Source of the DNA: Gambelia wislizenii | Lineage: Eukaryota > Chordata > Lepidosauria > Squamata > Crotaphytidae | Assembly: GCA_030847615.1 (NCBI GenBank) | Contig: JAUMIR010000004.1 | Location: forward strand, 76,353,001-76,417,000 | Direction: 5' to 3' | DNA length: 64,000 nucleotides | In this document: in pieces, positions 11,131-21,470 of the stretch | Layout: each line of letters starts with the position of its first letter | Numbering within the stretch: position 1 is the first letter of the stretch | Position numbers and translations under genes: made by a program | The notes under the pieces: model-generated | What the model saw: the letters and a program-made list of their open reading frames with translations, nothing else | What the model was told of the DNA's origin: nothing | The model's database searches: none

Positions 11131-11949
11131 GCTGAGGCAAACCGGGTTCATTCGGCCCCCTCCTCTGTCTTCACCCCCTTTGGGGAGCAACCGAAGGTGG
11201 AAGCGAGGGGCGAATGTAGCGCCTGGCTGGCTGGGAGAGCCCTGCCAGCTGATCCTGTTCGCTTTCCCAACTCACAAGGAGATCCTCATGAGTTGGGAAA
11301 CAAAGAGGATCAGCTGGCAAGGCTCCCCCAGCCAGCCAGTCAGCCAGCCAGCCAAATCGGGGTGGTGGTGGTATACGGCGAATATATGCCAAACTCTAGA
11401 TTTTTACTTGAAAATTTGGGGGTCGTCTTATATGCCCAGTCATTTTATACACTGGAATATATGGTAGATAACGGTGTATGTTATGCTGGGTATAGCTAGT
11501 TAAAGGAAATTAAGACAGAAGTCTGTAGCTAAAGGGGTTGCTCCCAGATCTGGGTGAAATGAAGAGATCCTTCCCTCTCACTTCATTGTGGAGACTGGTT
11601 AAGGAAAGATTTCACTGAGCCCCCTTGCTTCTAGGCAGAAAATGGAGGCTGAGCAGAGCAGAGGATGGCTCCACAGGGAATGAGGAAGGGGCAAGGAGGA
11701 AGGTAGCTAAGTAAAACCCACAAACTTTGTGCCCAGAGAGTCTTTGCAAAGACACCATCATGAACCCATTCATCCTTGCAAATTGTACCTGGAGATTTGT
11801 TGAGCTGGATATTTGCACCCAGGACTTCCCTCTTAGCTTGAGCTGGGCCACCCCTTGCAAAACCCCTTGGAAAGAAGAGGAAATTTCAGCTTGTTACCTG
11901 GTTGCATGACATTGGTTCATATCTATACATAGTGTTTTGATGGTGTCTT

Positions 11950-12022
11950 CCTGCGTGGCAGACTGGGGTTGGACTGGATGACCTTTGGGGATCCCTTCCA
12001 ATTTTATAACATTTCTAAGCTC
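11950..12022 (+). repeat. CR1 LINE 3' end fragment
   Basis: 'tcttcctgcgtggcag', 'ggttggactggatgacctt' and 'cccttccaattttataa' form the plus-strand end of a CR1 copy. Upstream CR1 sequence is absent. Confidence 0.8.
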
Positions 12023-12189
12023 TGCTCTACACATTCCCCATTCCTTGTAATGATGCATAAGGTTGCCAAATTAAGAGCTGGAGAGAGCTCCTGTGCTGTT
12101 AAAGATTGCATAAAAGTGAGCAGGGGTTGCTTTTCACGCAACCAGGTAAGAATTTGCACTTGTTAAAATTCGCCCCATTTCCAAAACAG

Positions 12190-12965
12190 GAATATTCTAA
12201 ACACACATCCCCTCACGCTACACCTCCCATGCTACACTCACACACCCATGCTATGGACACACCCACCCACCCCACACTATACCCCCATGCTACACCCCCA
12301 TGCTAAAGACACATCCCTCCACACTACAGACACACCCACATCCCATGCTACACTCCCATGCTACACACACATTCCCCCACACTACAAACACACCCACATC
12401 CCATGCTATACCCCCACGCTACACAGAGACACCCCACACTACATCCCCCTTCTACACCCCCCCACACCTCTTGCTGGAAAGCCTCTCTGCTGCCACCATG
12501 TTTACAAAGGATTACACCCCCCATGCTACACACACATCCCCCCATGGTATGCACCCACCCACCCCACACTACACACCCACCCCACACTACACCCCCCATG
12601 CTACATCCCCCCACTACACACACACCTTACTGGAAAGCCTCTCTGCTGCCACCATGTTTGCAAAGGACTACACCCCCACACTATACACACACCCTCCCAT
12701 ACTACCCAAACACATCTCCCCATGCTACACACACAACCTATGCTACACTCCCCATGCTACACACACACACACACACACACACACATACCTCACTGGAAAG
12801 CCTCTCTGCCGCTGCCATTTTTACAAAGGACTACACCCCCCATGCTACACACACCACACTACATGCCCACACTACACACACAGCCCACACTACATCCGCC
12901 CCTGCTACACACACACACCTCACTGCAAAGCCTCTCTGCCACTGCCATGTTTAGAAAGGACTTAA
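12190..12965. repeat. Composite CA-rich minisatellite with four longer units
   Basis: Irregular repeats of CCATGCTACAC, CCCCACACTACA and (CA)n fill the block. Inside it a longer segment (beginning CTGGAAAGCCTCTCTGCTGC, ending 'acaaagga(t/c)tacacc') occurs four times, near 12,474, 12,630, 12,793 and 12,925. The spacing is about 130-165 bp, so the higher-order unit is this segment plus a variable CA-rich spacer. Frames remain open on both strands because the DNA lacks A/T-rich stops; the histidine-, threonine- and proline-rich translation is an artefact. Confidence 0.9.
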
Positions 12966-12986
12966 ACTTCCACATTTTTCCACCCC

Positions 12987-13061
12987 CAGTGTGCTGACTG
13001 GCTGATCAAGGGAGAGCTTTGATTGGTTGGTAAGTTTTCTGAGCAGCCAATCAGCACACTG
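12987..13061. repeat. Short inverted repeat
   Basis: Arms 12,987-13,004 (CAGTGTGCTGACTGGCTG) and 13,044-13,061 pair with one mismatch around a 39-bp spacer. It borders the minisatellite and might be the eroded end pair of a small element. Confidence 0.6.
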
Positions 13062-13369
13062 GAAGCAGCAACATACCCAAGAGAATTATATATAAAGAAG
13101 ATAATGCCATTGTTATTATCCTTCTTACATGTCAATTGTAGCTGTGACTTCACTCATTAGCAAAAAATATTAAAAGGAAAGAAAAGGCTCAGTCCTTGCA
13201 AAACGATTGGACAGAATAGCCTCTGAAGCTTTGTTCCTTGCATCTCTGACTCTATAGTATCTAGGGGTTGAGGGGAAGGGGGAAGCTGAGACTCCTGGCC
13301 AGCTAAAGTTGCAAATGGGCAGCAGATGCCATGACTAGATTTCAGGAGCCCATCAGGAGCCTACAGAAT

Positions 13370-13432
13370 TTAAGCACTATTATTCCACTTTATCTACCAT
13401 GGTTCCATCCTATGGCATCCTGCCTAAACATT
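13370..13432 (+). repeat. hAT-like MITE fragment
   Basis: 'agcactattattccacttt', 'ctaccatggttccatccta' and 'tggcatcctg' correspond to the beginning of the more complete copy 100 bp downstream. Only one arm is left. Confidence 0.5.
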
Positions 13433-13481
13433 AAAAAGAAGGGGCTAGTTTCAACACTTGGGGCATAACTTTATAACTGAG

Positions 13482-13682
13482 GGGCCTTGTCTCATGGCAT
13501 TATGATTCCACTTTAATTGGTATGGCAACATCCTATGGAATCCTGGGATTTGCATTTTAGGGAGGAGTATTTGGAATTCTTAGTCAGAGAACTCTTGTGC
13601 CTCACCAAACTACAAATCCCAGGATTCCATAGGATGGAATCATAGCAGTTCAAGTGAAATAACAGTGCTATAATTTTGTATG
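13482..13682. mobile_element. hAT-like foldback MITE
   Basis: Inverted arms: 'ttccactttaattggtatgg' with 'catcctatggaatcctggga' on the left pair with 'tcccaggattccataggatg' and 'tcatagcagttcaagtgaaa' on the right. The central part 'ttagtcagagaactcttgtg' lies between. A related copy is at 53,155-53,360, which also keeps the outer 'cctttcacac...gttata' terminus. hAT assignment is from family resemblance; I could not see an 8-bp target duplication here. Confidence 0.7.
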
Positions 13683-15539
13683 ATGAATGGATGCCTGGTC
13701 AAATTTGGCTGACTCGTCAATATAATAAGCTTGGCTTGAAATGCTGGTAGCCTATCTATTGGTGATAACGTAGCTGAAAACACACTTGACAAATATTGGT
13801 AGCATTGTTACATTTTCCCCACCATGAATATTGTGCCTTTCATAGCAACATACCAATTAGAAATTCAATAGATGTTGCATTGCTTGCCTCAGTATGAGAG
13901 AGAGAGTGATGTTGGGAAGTTACACCTGGTGAATTTCTTCCTCTATAACAGCATTTAGAAGCACAGATTCTCTTCGCAGGAAAACCTTAATTATACATAA
14001 GGAACTTGCTCCACCAGCAGAAGATACTATTTTTAAACAGCATAGCTACACTGAGCTATTTCAAATTAATTGAAATTCATGGGTTTGCTCTTGTAGCTGA
14101 AACACCTTCCTTTGATGCAGATGTTTAGCAGATGACATGTCTTCTGTTCATCAGGCAGCTGTTAAAAGCACAGGAACCCTACCAGAAAAAAAGTTGGCAC
14201 TGCCAGTTACACAACAGTAGAGACTGGAAAATTATGTTCCTTTTGAAATCTGCTTCCTGCAACAGACTGTTTCACATCACTTCATAGTTACCCCACCCAC
14301 ACCTAGCTAAATTGTCATAAGAGAGCTTTATGTTTCTTTGTGTCCAGAAATCTTCAAGCAGACCTGCTCACCTCTAGATACTCACCTTATGCAAGGGTCC
14401 AGTTTCAATGGCTTAATGTGTAATGATTCCTTAGGAGTGGGTGGATATGACACCTAATCTGTGTAACTAATGTTCAGGAGCTTGCACTGTGTTTGAATTA
14501 CATCTATTCAGTTTAGCAAACATAGTTCTTTGTAGAGTTGATACAATTTTAAGATTTATGGGGGGGGGGGAACCCAACATTTCTCTGGAGACTTCATGAA
14601 CATTATCACGGGAGCATCTGAATATAAACCACACCCTTCTCAGTCACTCATAAACACACAAACACACAGGTAGCATTTGGATCTTTTTGTTTGTTCTCAT
14701 GTCTATAAAGCTCCCTGCTTTCTGTTATAAATCTTCCAGTGTTTCAAGGTAAATATCTCCTCCATTTTAAAGCCACAAAATATCAGTTCCAAATAAACAC
14801 AGAGGCAGATCAAGGGTTTGATCCATACAGAAGATATTAAACATGGAAGTCAAACAGGGTCAAAATGGTGTTAGGCTATACTGTATATGATTGTGCTGAT
14901 AAGTTTTCATCATTCCCTGTCACTCATTTCAGGTCAATTAAAGCAAAGGATAATAAATCCACCGCAATTAAGATAACGTCTGGTATGTGCAACACTGTGA
15001 GAATCCATTTGTTCAGCACAGAATGGAACCTCATAGTACAGCAGTCCAAAAAAAAAATTAAAAAAATCCCTGTATCATCATCCAGTCCAAAGAGCAAAGG
15101 TATGTTGACTCCATCCTCACTCTTGCAACTCATGAGGTTAGGAGGGCTAATATTTGTAATACATGGGAAAGTAACACCATCCAATCCATTATTAGCAGCA
15201 GTGTGTGTATCTCATAATATTGTGCAATCATGGGATTGTGCATTTGGACTCAGAATTTAGCTTCCTAACAATCTCAACTCTTTTCCTTCTTTCTTCCTTC
15301 TTTCTTTTCCTGTTTGCCCCTAAAAAGATAGGCTTGTGTATTGGTAAGGCGTCATGAAACCTCAACTGAATAGATTGCTAAACAAGGTTGCAGTGCCTCC
15401 TCATGATTAGCAAAAACAGAATAAATTATGCAAACCTTGAGTATGCAAATCCAATTCATTTACATAATGTCCTCTTAGAACCCATCATTCATTGACACAG
15501 ACCTTGGGCTACTGATTTAGTATATTTAAAGCACAGAGT
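13683..15539. other. No gene recognised
   Basis: AT-rich sequence with no convincing frame or element. A G10 run lies near 14,561 and a TTTC-rich patch near 15,285-15,310. Confidence 0.5.
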
Positions 15540-15551
15540 ATCCACAGTCAT

Positions 15552-15790
15552 CAGAGCCGGTATGGTGTAGTGGTCTGAACATTGGACTATGACTCTGGAG
15601 ACCAAGATTCAAATCTCTGCTCAGCCATGGAAACCCACTGTGTGGCCTTGGAAAGTCACAGTCTCTCAGCCTCAGAGGAGGGCAAAGGCAAACCCCTCTG
15701 AACAAATCTTGTCAAGAAAACCCCATGATAGGTTCCCTTTAGGATCACCATAAATCAGAAATGACTTGAAGGCACACGGGTACAACAACA
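15552..15790 (+). mobile_element. Sauria-type SINE, full length with target duplication
   Basis: A perfect 12-bp target duplication ATCCACAGTCAT flanks it (15,540-15,551 and 15,791-15,802). The head is tRNA-derived: box A-like 'ggtgtagtggtctgaacatt' and box B-like 'attcaaatct', which would form the internal polymerase III promoter. The middle has 'cagcctcagagga' and the tail 'gaaatgacttgaaggcacac' plus (ACA)n, resembling the 3' end of BovB LINEs that supply the retrotransposition machinery. The clean duplication suggests a fairly recent insertion. Confidence 0.93.
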
Positions 15791-16221
15791 ATCCACAGTC
15801 ATAGTTCTTACTTCCAAAGACAGGTAATGTTTTCCAGTGAATGTTAGAAAAATGCAATCTGATTAAAAAATCTCAAACCAACCCATGACTTAGAGTTCTT
15901 GTGAAATGCTTGTGTTGTAATTGTAATAGTAGCAGCTGTTCACACAGCACTTCCAAACACACAGTTCCCTTCACATACAAGATCTTTGTTATTCTTACAA
16001 CCACTCTGAAAGTCACCAAATACTGTAGTATTTCCAATACTGCAGATAGAAGTGTTGGGGCTGAAAGAGAAAGATGCTCACTAAAGACTCCCCTAGTAAA
16101 TGGCAGAGACAAGATTCAAACAATTACTTTCATTATTTATAGTCAGACTCTTAACCATGGTGTCCCATGGCCATGCCAACCCACTGCCACATTAGATAGA
16201 GAACAGGCAAATGGAAGCAAA

Positions 16222-16246
16222 GTGTGTGTGTGTGTGTGTGTGTGTA
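16222..16246. repeat. (GT)n microsatellite
   Basis: Twelve GT units, followed by a short (AG)n patch at 16,250-16,260. Confidence 0.97.
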
Positions 16247-16523
16247 CATAGAGAGAGAGATTTAAAACAAGCAAACAGCACTTCTGGCAAGTTTGTTCTG
16301 GATCCCAGAAGGAGGTAGTTAATCATGATATATCTATTGATCAATTTATCAATTAATTGATCATTCTTATGTCCTTTCAAGTCAGCTTTGACTAATGATG
16401 ACTCTATGAATGAGAGCCCTCCATAATCCCTGGTTATTAACCACCCTGGTCAGGTTTTATAAACTCAGGGTCTTGGCTTCCTTTATTTAACCAATCCATC
16501 TGTAATACGATCTTCCTTTTTTC

Positions 16524-16734
16524 CTTGTGTGCCTTCAAGTTGTTCCCAGCTTATGGTGACCCTAAGGTGAACCTATCACAGGGTTTTCTGAGGCTGAGAG
16601 TGTGTGACTTGCCCAAGGATACCCAGTGAGTTTTTGTCACAGAGTGGGGATTCAAATCCGCTTGTAGCAGTTGTAGTCCAACACTCAAACCACTATGCCA
16701 CACTAGCCTCTTTTTTCCTACTGCCTTACATTTT
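16524..16734 (-). repeat. Sauria-type SINE nested in BovB
   Basis: Minus-strand copy with the tail 'gtgccttcaagttgttccca', the central 'ggctgagagtgtgtgac' and the head ending at 'ccactatgccacactagcc' (complement of the box A region). It separates the BovB 3' end (16,365-16,523) from BovB coding sequence (16,735 on). The SINE shares its tail with BovB, so the left boundary is approximate. Confidence 0.82.
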
Positions 16735-16739
16735 AATGA

Positions 16740-17080
16740 GGATTATTATCTTTTCAAAAGAACCATGTCTTCTCTTATGTCCAAAGTATGATAGCCATTT
16801 TAGTCATCTCGGCTTCTAGGGACAGTTCAAACTTGATTTGCTCTCAGATCCATTTATTTGTCATTTTGGCAGTCCACAGTAACCAGAGAGCTCTCCTCCA
16901 GCAACACCTTTCAAATGAGTTCATATTCTTCCTGTCAGCTTTCTTCACTGTCCAGCTTTCACAATCATCCATAAGAGTCAGAAATAGTACGATATGGATG
17001 AGTCTGACTTTGGTATTCCATGGTATATCTTTGCATTTTGGGACCTTATCAAGTTTCTTCATAGTTGCCTTTCCAAGTCT
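16740..17080 (-). pseudogene. BovB post-RT C-terminal fragment
   Basis: 'IPWNTKVRLIHIVLF', 'DDCESWTVKKADRKNMNSFERCCWRRAL' and 'WTAKMTNKWI' match the C-terminal part of BovB proteins (canonical YGCESWTxKKAE...CWRRxLRIPWTxRRTN). A stop follows and weaker similarity ('QIKFELSLEAEM') continues toward 16,790 before the Sauria SINE. Confidence 0.85.
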
Positions 17081-17081
17081 T

Positions 17082-17229
17082 AGTCTATGTGTTTTTACCT
17101 GCGTGTTTTAATGATTTTATGTTATGTATTGTATTTTAATTCATATTGTACCCTGCCTTGAGCTTTGGGGACAAGCGGGTAAGAAATAAAACAATATTAT
17201 TATTGTTATTATTATTGTTATTATTATTA
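17082..17229 (+). repeat. L2-type LINE tail nested in BovB
   Basis: 'ttttaatgattttatgttat', 'ttgtaccctgccttgagctt' and 'gggtaagaaataaaacaata' followed by (ATT)n is a typical L2-like 3' end, in plus orientation inside minus-strand BovB. About 150 bp, 5'-truncated. Confidence 0.75.
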
Positions 17230-17249
17230 GCCTTCTTCTGATTACTTGA

Positions 17250-17501
17250 CTACAGTTTCCATTTTGATTTATGACTGAGCCAAGCTATAGAAAATAAAGG
17301 TTTTTCATGATCTGAACAATCAAATGCTTTGCTATAACCTATAAAATACAGGCTGATTATCTCCTGAATTTTTTGTTGCGTTGCATTTGCCAACATATGC
17401 TTGCAATATGATCTCATGTACCTCTTCTTTACTGTTTGGACATCTAGAATATCTTGCTCTACATATGCTAAAAGTATTTGTTTTAATGTCTTGAACATCA
17501 T
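17250..17501 (-). pseudogene. BovB reverse transcriptase fragment
   Basis: The minus frame carries 'ANATQQKIQEIISLYFIGYSKAFDCSDHEKPL', the fingers/palm A block of RTE reverse transcriptases with the first catalytic aspartate in AFDCxDH. The YADD block that should follow is absent, so a piece was lost before or after the copia and L2 insertions. Confidence 0.85.
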
Positions 17502-17583
17502 TTTGCTTGTGAGGAAGATTAGTGCAGTGGTCTGATCATTACTACAATCCTGTCGCCCCCCCCCCCTTCTTGGAGACTGAAAA

Positions 17584-18027
17584 TGTGAGGGGATGATAAA
17601 ATACTCAATCCCTGGCAGAAGCCAAAAAACCTAATTCAGCAGACTTGGTAGCAACCCGTTCCTTAAGAATACTCTTGCACAGTGTTTAATGCCCAAATAA
17701 GCAGGAGGCACTTTTATCTTCAAAGTCAAACAGTTGCAATATATACAAATATTTACAATTGAAGGAGAAATTGCTTCACCAGGCATCAATATTCACAAGA
17801 AGAAGGAAGTGAGCTCTGTTCTGAGTTCTCATAGATATAGATATAGATATAGGTATAGGTATAGGTATAGGTACACACACACACACACACACACACAGAG
17901 GACATTGCCCTCTAGTGGCCTGACAAGGCATGACTTGGTAGTTCATGGAGTCAGCCATTATGACTCAGCATGATCCTGCAGTTATTCAGCCATTTTATAT
18001 TGGAGTTCAGTCTCTTAACTCCTGACA
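17584..18027 (-). repeat. 3' LTR of the copia element (444 bp)
   Basis: Starts TGTGAGGGGATGATAAAATA and ends 'actcctgaca' on the plus strand. It aligns with the other LTR throughout and is 73 bp longer, because a (TAGATA)/(TAGGTA)/(CA) microsatellite (about 17,829-17,898) has grown at the place where the other LTR reads 'gagccctctag'. Confidence 0.95.
17829..17898. repeat. Compound microsatellite inside the LTR
   Basis: Several ATAGAT units, then GGTATA units, then about ten CA units. It is absent from the partner LTR, so it arose after insertion of the copia element, or the partner lost it. Confidence 0.95.
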
Positions 18028-18040
18028 ATCCCCTCCAAAA
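18028..18040 (-). promoter_or_regulatory. Polypurine tract of the copia element
   Basis: Read on the minus strand the bases directly before the 3' LTR are TTTTGGAGGGGAT, a purine-rich run of the sort that primes plus-strand DNA synthesis. Its place, abutting the LTR edge, fixes the LTR boundary. Confidence 0.8.
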
Positions 18041-18096
18041 TGGTCAAACTACTGAGCAGGACACATGTTATCATCACAACATAACATTGTTGGACA

Positions 18097-18890
18097 TCAA
18101 TCGTCTGTTGGTTGACCTTCCCTTTTGACACCTTTCACTTTACACACTAGTGACAAGGCCCAGCCTCTTTGCCATCTCCTCATGGCTTCCTGCTGGAAGG
18201 GCTTTATGAGCAGGTCTGCAACATTGTCCTCAGATGGACAGTAATTCAGACACAAGACACATTCTTGTATTAACTGCCTCACATTTTGGTAGCATACCGC
18301 AATGTACTTTGTCCTGCATTTTAGATTTTCTGCTTTTGCCATAGCTATGCAGGCTTGTGAATCCTCATGCACCTCAACAGGCATTTAGCACGGCTCCCCA
18401 AGATCTGCAAGCATCTGACTTACCCATTGTACTTCACTTGCCATCTCAGACAAGGCAGCGAACTCAGCTTCAGTGGTACTAATGGCTACACAGTTCTGTT
18501 TCCTTGATTTCTACATTATGGGGCTCTCTGCATATCTGACCACCAACCCAGTCACTGGCTTCCTGTCTGAACTCTTGGCAGCAAAAGAGCTGTCCACAAA
18601 GCACTCCAGGGTCACCTGACTTCCTGTCAGCTTCAAATGCATGTCCCTGGTCCCCTTGAGAAATCTAACAACCCTCTTCAGGGCTTCCCAATCTGCCCTC
18701 CTTGGCTTAGAGACTCTTCTGCTCATGTTCCTGGTTACCTTGAGAAATCTAACTACCCTCTTCAGGGCTTCCCAATCTGCCCTCCTTGGCTTGGAGACTC
18801 TTCTGCTGAGCACCCCAACTGCAAAACTGACGTCAGGCCTTGTGTTGTTTGCAATAAACAACAGACTGCCTACCACTGAGTGGTAAAGAT
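18097..18890 (-). pseudogene. Copia RNase H and connection region pseudogene
   Basis: RNase H removes RNA template during reverse transcription. The minus strand reads 'GSLLFIANNTRPDVSFAVGVLSRRVSKP' (connection block before RNase H), then 'LECFVDSSFAAKSSDRKPVTG' (first RNase H aspartate in the 'D(A/S)xxA' motif), a stop near 18,510, and later 'PVEVHEDSQACIAMAKAE' plus 'VCYQNVRQLIQE' and 'SEDNVADLLIKP' (D-N-x-A-D, near 18,210). Stops at about 18,510 and 18,388 break the frame. An 84-bp tandem duplication lies in the connection region (see separate entry). Confidence 0.88.
18650..18817 (-). repeat. 84-bp in-frame tandem duplication in copia pol
   Basis: The phrase 'ttgagaaatctaac(a/t)accc' recurs exactly 84 bp later (aaatct at 18,661 and 18,745), followed by matching sequence to the end of the unit. 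It duplicates 28 codons, 'RRVSKPRRADWEALKRVVRF' and its neighbours, without shifting the frame. Copia proteins have one such segment. Confidence 0.9.
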
Positions 18891-19066
18891 ATGGCCTTTC
18901 AAACTCCTGTTCTGCTCTAAGTTCACAAAATCAGTGGTCATTGGTGTCCTGACCACTTTTGCCTCACTAAGCTCATACTTGGCCACAAGACTGTCAATTT
19001 TCTTCTTCTGACTTAAGAAAAATTCTCCAAGACCAGTTCTTTCTACTTCTACACCTAGATAACACC

Positions 19067-19849
19067 TCAGGCTGCTAAGTCCTTCAACTTGAACTGGTTT
19101 TCTAACTCCACCTGCACTTTCTTGACATCACTGACACTCTTTGCTACCACACAAAGGTCATCCACATAGATAACTAGCATGACAGCACTATCTCCTGCCC
19201 CCTTGGTGTACACACGGGCATCAGTGACACTCCTTGTGTAACCTAGTGACACCAAAACCTGATGTATGCACTTGTTCCAACAATGTGTGCACTGCTTCAA
19301 ACCGTAGAGCACTTTGCGTAACAAGTACACCTTGCTCTCACCTGCACTGTCATACCCTGTGGCCTGTTCCATGAACACTGTTTCTTCAAGATCAGCATTC
19401 AGGTATGCTGTTTCAAAGTCAAAGTGTTGCACAACCATCTGCCTCTTGGCTGCTACAGCTAATACTAACCTAAGACTTTCTGGCTTTGCTGTGGGTGAAA
19501 AAGTTTTGTCAAAATTGGTGTATCGCTCCTGCGAAAATCCTTTCGCAACCAAGCGTGCTTTACACTTTTGTGTCCCATCAGGCATGTCCTTAAGCTTGTA
19601 CACCCACCTGCAACCAACAACCTTTTGGTCTTTTGGCCTCTCTACTCCCTGGAACTCTTTCCTCTCCACCAGTGACTCAGATTCAGAGTCCATAGCTGAG
19701 TTCCACTTCTCCTGCTCTTCCTGGGGAACTTTTAGGAGATCCTGAAAACTTGCAGGCTCCTCTGCCATGACATTGCATAGCCTGGCTTTCTGAACAACAA
19801 ATCTGTCAGGAGCCTTTCTGACCCTCATTGACCTTCTGGGAATGAGCAC
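19067..19849 (-). pseudogene. Copia reverse transcriptase
   Basis: Copies element RNA into DNA in the cytoplasmic particle. This is the best preserved piece: about 260 codons open from 19,849 to 19,067. It holds 'GCRWVYKLK' , 'KARLVAKGFSQ', 'HFDFETAYLNADL' (first catalytic aspartate, DVKTAFLNG in relatives), 'LYGLKQ' and 'VIYVDDLCVVA' (YVDD catalytic pair at about 19,158-19,169). The linker upstream (19,850-20,060) runs through a serine/proline-rich region. A frame break separates it from RNase H near 19,066. No complete polyprotein exists. Confidence 0.92.
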
Positions 19850-19921
19850 CCTAGTTCTCCCTGACTCAACTTCACTTGCACTGCTGCTGCTTTCTCTCCC
19901 TGTGTCAGGTTCAATGGTTGT

Positions 19922-21148
19922 TTATGGTGGTGTGTGTGTTGGAGTGGCATGTGAAGTGTCAGGCTTTTCTTCCTGTGCCTCCCCTTCATCATCCAGCATT
20001 ACTACCCCTCCATTTGTGGGACTTTTGGGAGTTGTTGGCACATCCCTCCCCAAGGGAATAAACACCTCCTGATTGCAATGTAATCTGTCCCACCCTGAGT
20101 GCATTTCAAAGTTTGCATTCCTGGAGAACACCACCTTTCCAGGATGGATAGAAAACACGTACTTATTACCCTCATAGCCTAGGAAATGCAGCCTCCTGGT
20201 TTTAGGCTGCCCAGGCTTCCTTAGGCTCAGGTGAATCAGTACATTTGCATACTGTCCAAAAATCCTCGGGTGTTTGAGGTTTGGTGCTCTATCATACAAT
20301 AGGCAATATGGGATCTGGTTGACGCTAGATGTCCACAGTCTATTTAAATGGTAAGCAGGAGTCTTCACTGCCTCCCCCCACAGCCCAGCTGGGACTTGTG
20401 CATCTTCCATCATGCACTCCATTATGAACTTTAACATCCCAATTTTTGTTTCTGCAAGCCCATCCTCCCCTGGAAATGCTGGGTTTGTGATCTTGTGTCT
20501 AAGACCTCTCCTATGCTTCCAGGTCTGCAGACTGTTGGATAAGAATTCCCCTCCCCTATCCGTCACCAGACTGGGAACCTTACAAGAAGGAAATTCCTGT
20601 TCCACTGAGTTCACCCACACAAGGAACCTGTCTGCAGCCTGACTTTCCTCCTTCAGTAAGTATACATAGGTGTACCTAGTGTGTCTGTCCACTATCACAA
20701 ATAAATAGTGGTTACCCCATTCAGTGGGTTTTTAGGGGCCTGCTAAATCAGCATGGACAACTTCAGAGGGTCTCTTGGTGACACACTGGGTCTTTTTGGC
20801 AATAGGGAAAGCCTTCACCTTAACTTTCCTGCACACAGCACATTCTAAGAATCTTGGGCAATGTTTCATGCTTAAACGAGGGCACACTTTTGCTAGCTCC
20901 TTTAACCCTTTGTAACTAGCATGGCCCATTAGCCTGCGGTAGTAATGGACACACTTATCACGTAGGGGCACATTATCTGCAGGGTTCACATTTGCCACCT
21001 TCTCTTTAGGCAACATGTAATGCAACCCATGTTTCTTTATCCCTTTTACACAGACATTATTCATGTTATGCTTTTCTGTTATACAGTGTTCCGCCTCAAA
21101 TATCACTTTAAAACCATCAGTAGTCATTTGGGCACACTCGATATACAA
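19922..21148 (-). pseudogene. Copia integrase with HHCC region
   Basis: Integrase inserts the DNA copy into chromosomes. The N-terminal part (21,148-20,732) has the pre-integrase region with 'RRLMGH' and 'CAVCRK', a form of the HHCC zinc site. 'VVHADLAGP' gives the first catalytic aspartate. A TAA codon follows directly (about 20,731), after which the same frame goes on with 'IVDRHTRYTYVYLL', 'LVTDRGGEFLS' (second aspartate) and 'DGLAETKIGMLKF' (catalytic glutamate), then the copia 'GYEGNKYVFSI' block near 20,150. So the DDE triad is present but interrupted by one stop. Confidence 0.9.
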
Positions 21149-21190
21149 TTATACAGTTCGCTAACACATAACACATTTTCAAAATCTTTA

Positions 21191-21470
21191 CTAAGAGGGC
21201 ACATATGCAGTGCCCATTTTCTGCACATTGCTGGGACCACCATCTGCAAGGGTAATATTGGTTATAGAAGCATTTTTAACATTGCTTAACAGCTTTACGT
21301 CATTTACCATATTGTGTGTCGCTCCACTATCAAGTAACCAAATTCTTCCCTCAGTACCATCAGGATGGTGCTTTGCTACCAAGGCATGGCTTGCAGCCTG
21401 AGAGGATGCACCCCTCCTTTGCTCTGTAGCTGTGCCACCCCTCCTATCTGGTGCAGGCATCTTATAGTCC
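21191..21470 (-). pseudogene. Copia protease region
   Basis: The minus frame contains 'IWLLDSGATHNMVND' near 21,300-21,345, the aspartic protease active-site block (D-S-G) of copia elements, located between the zinc knuckle and integrase as expected. A frame break near 21,190 separates it from the integrase region. Confidence 0.88.

Larger units (their letters stand above)
9660..11464. mobile_element. Non-autonomous foldback DNA element made of hairpins
   Basis: Termini at 9,660 (ATCGTATATTCCAGCATATA) and, complemented, at 11,464 (ACCATATATTCCAGTGTATA) match well over 25-30 bp. Directly inside each end is a second copy of the terminal motif in inverted order ('ggtcgtcttatatg' at 9,721 and 11,421), so each end is itself a hairpin. 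The interior is GC-rich (CCTCC, GGAGG) and consists of successive hairpins: 9,779-9,813, 9,950-9,988, 10,020-10,066, 10,100-10,137, 10,166-10,214, 10,718-10,765, 10,797-10,835, 10,870-10,913, 10,943-10,982 and 11,244-11,320. Long open frames here exist on both strands and follow from the repeats; none looks like a transposase. Confidence 0.7.
9511..11499. mobile_element. Outer inverted-repeat DNA element enclosing a second element
   Basis: The left end (9,511-9,543, beginning CTAGCTGTACCCGGCGTAAC) matches the complement of the right end (11,466-11,499, beginning CTAGCTATACCCAGCATAAC on the minus strand) with about 80% identity over 33 bp. Between the left terminus and 9,659 lies about 115 bp of AT-rich DNA; almost nothing separates the inner element from the right terminus. 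A MITE that received the inner hairpin-chain element near one end explains this. The superfamily and target duplication are not clear. Confidence 0.6.

Noticed and set aside
10062..11467. Long plus-strand open frames (263 and 415 codons) and several on the minus strand
   Set aside because: They arise from GC-rich tandem and inverted repeats lacking stop codons; unit length is not a multiple of three, both strands are open, and no domain is visible.
12248..12997. Threonine/histidine/proline-rich frames of about 200-250 codons in three frames
   Set aside because: They are translations of the CCATGCTACAC/CA minisatellite; openness in several frames is a composition effect.
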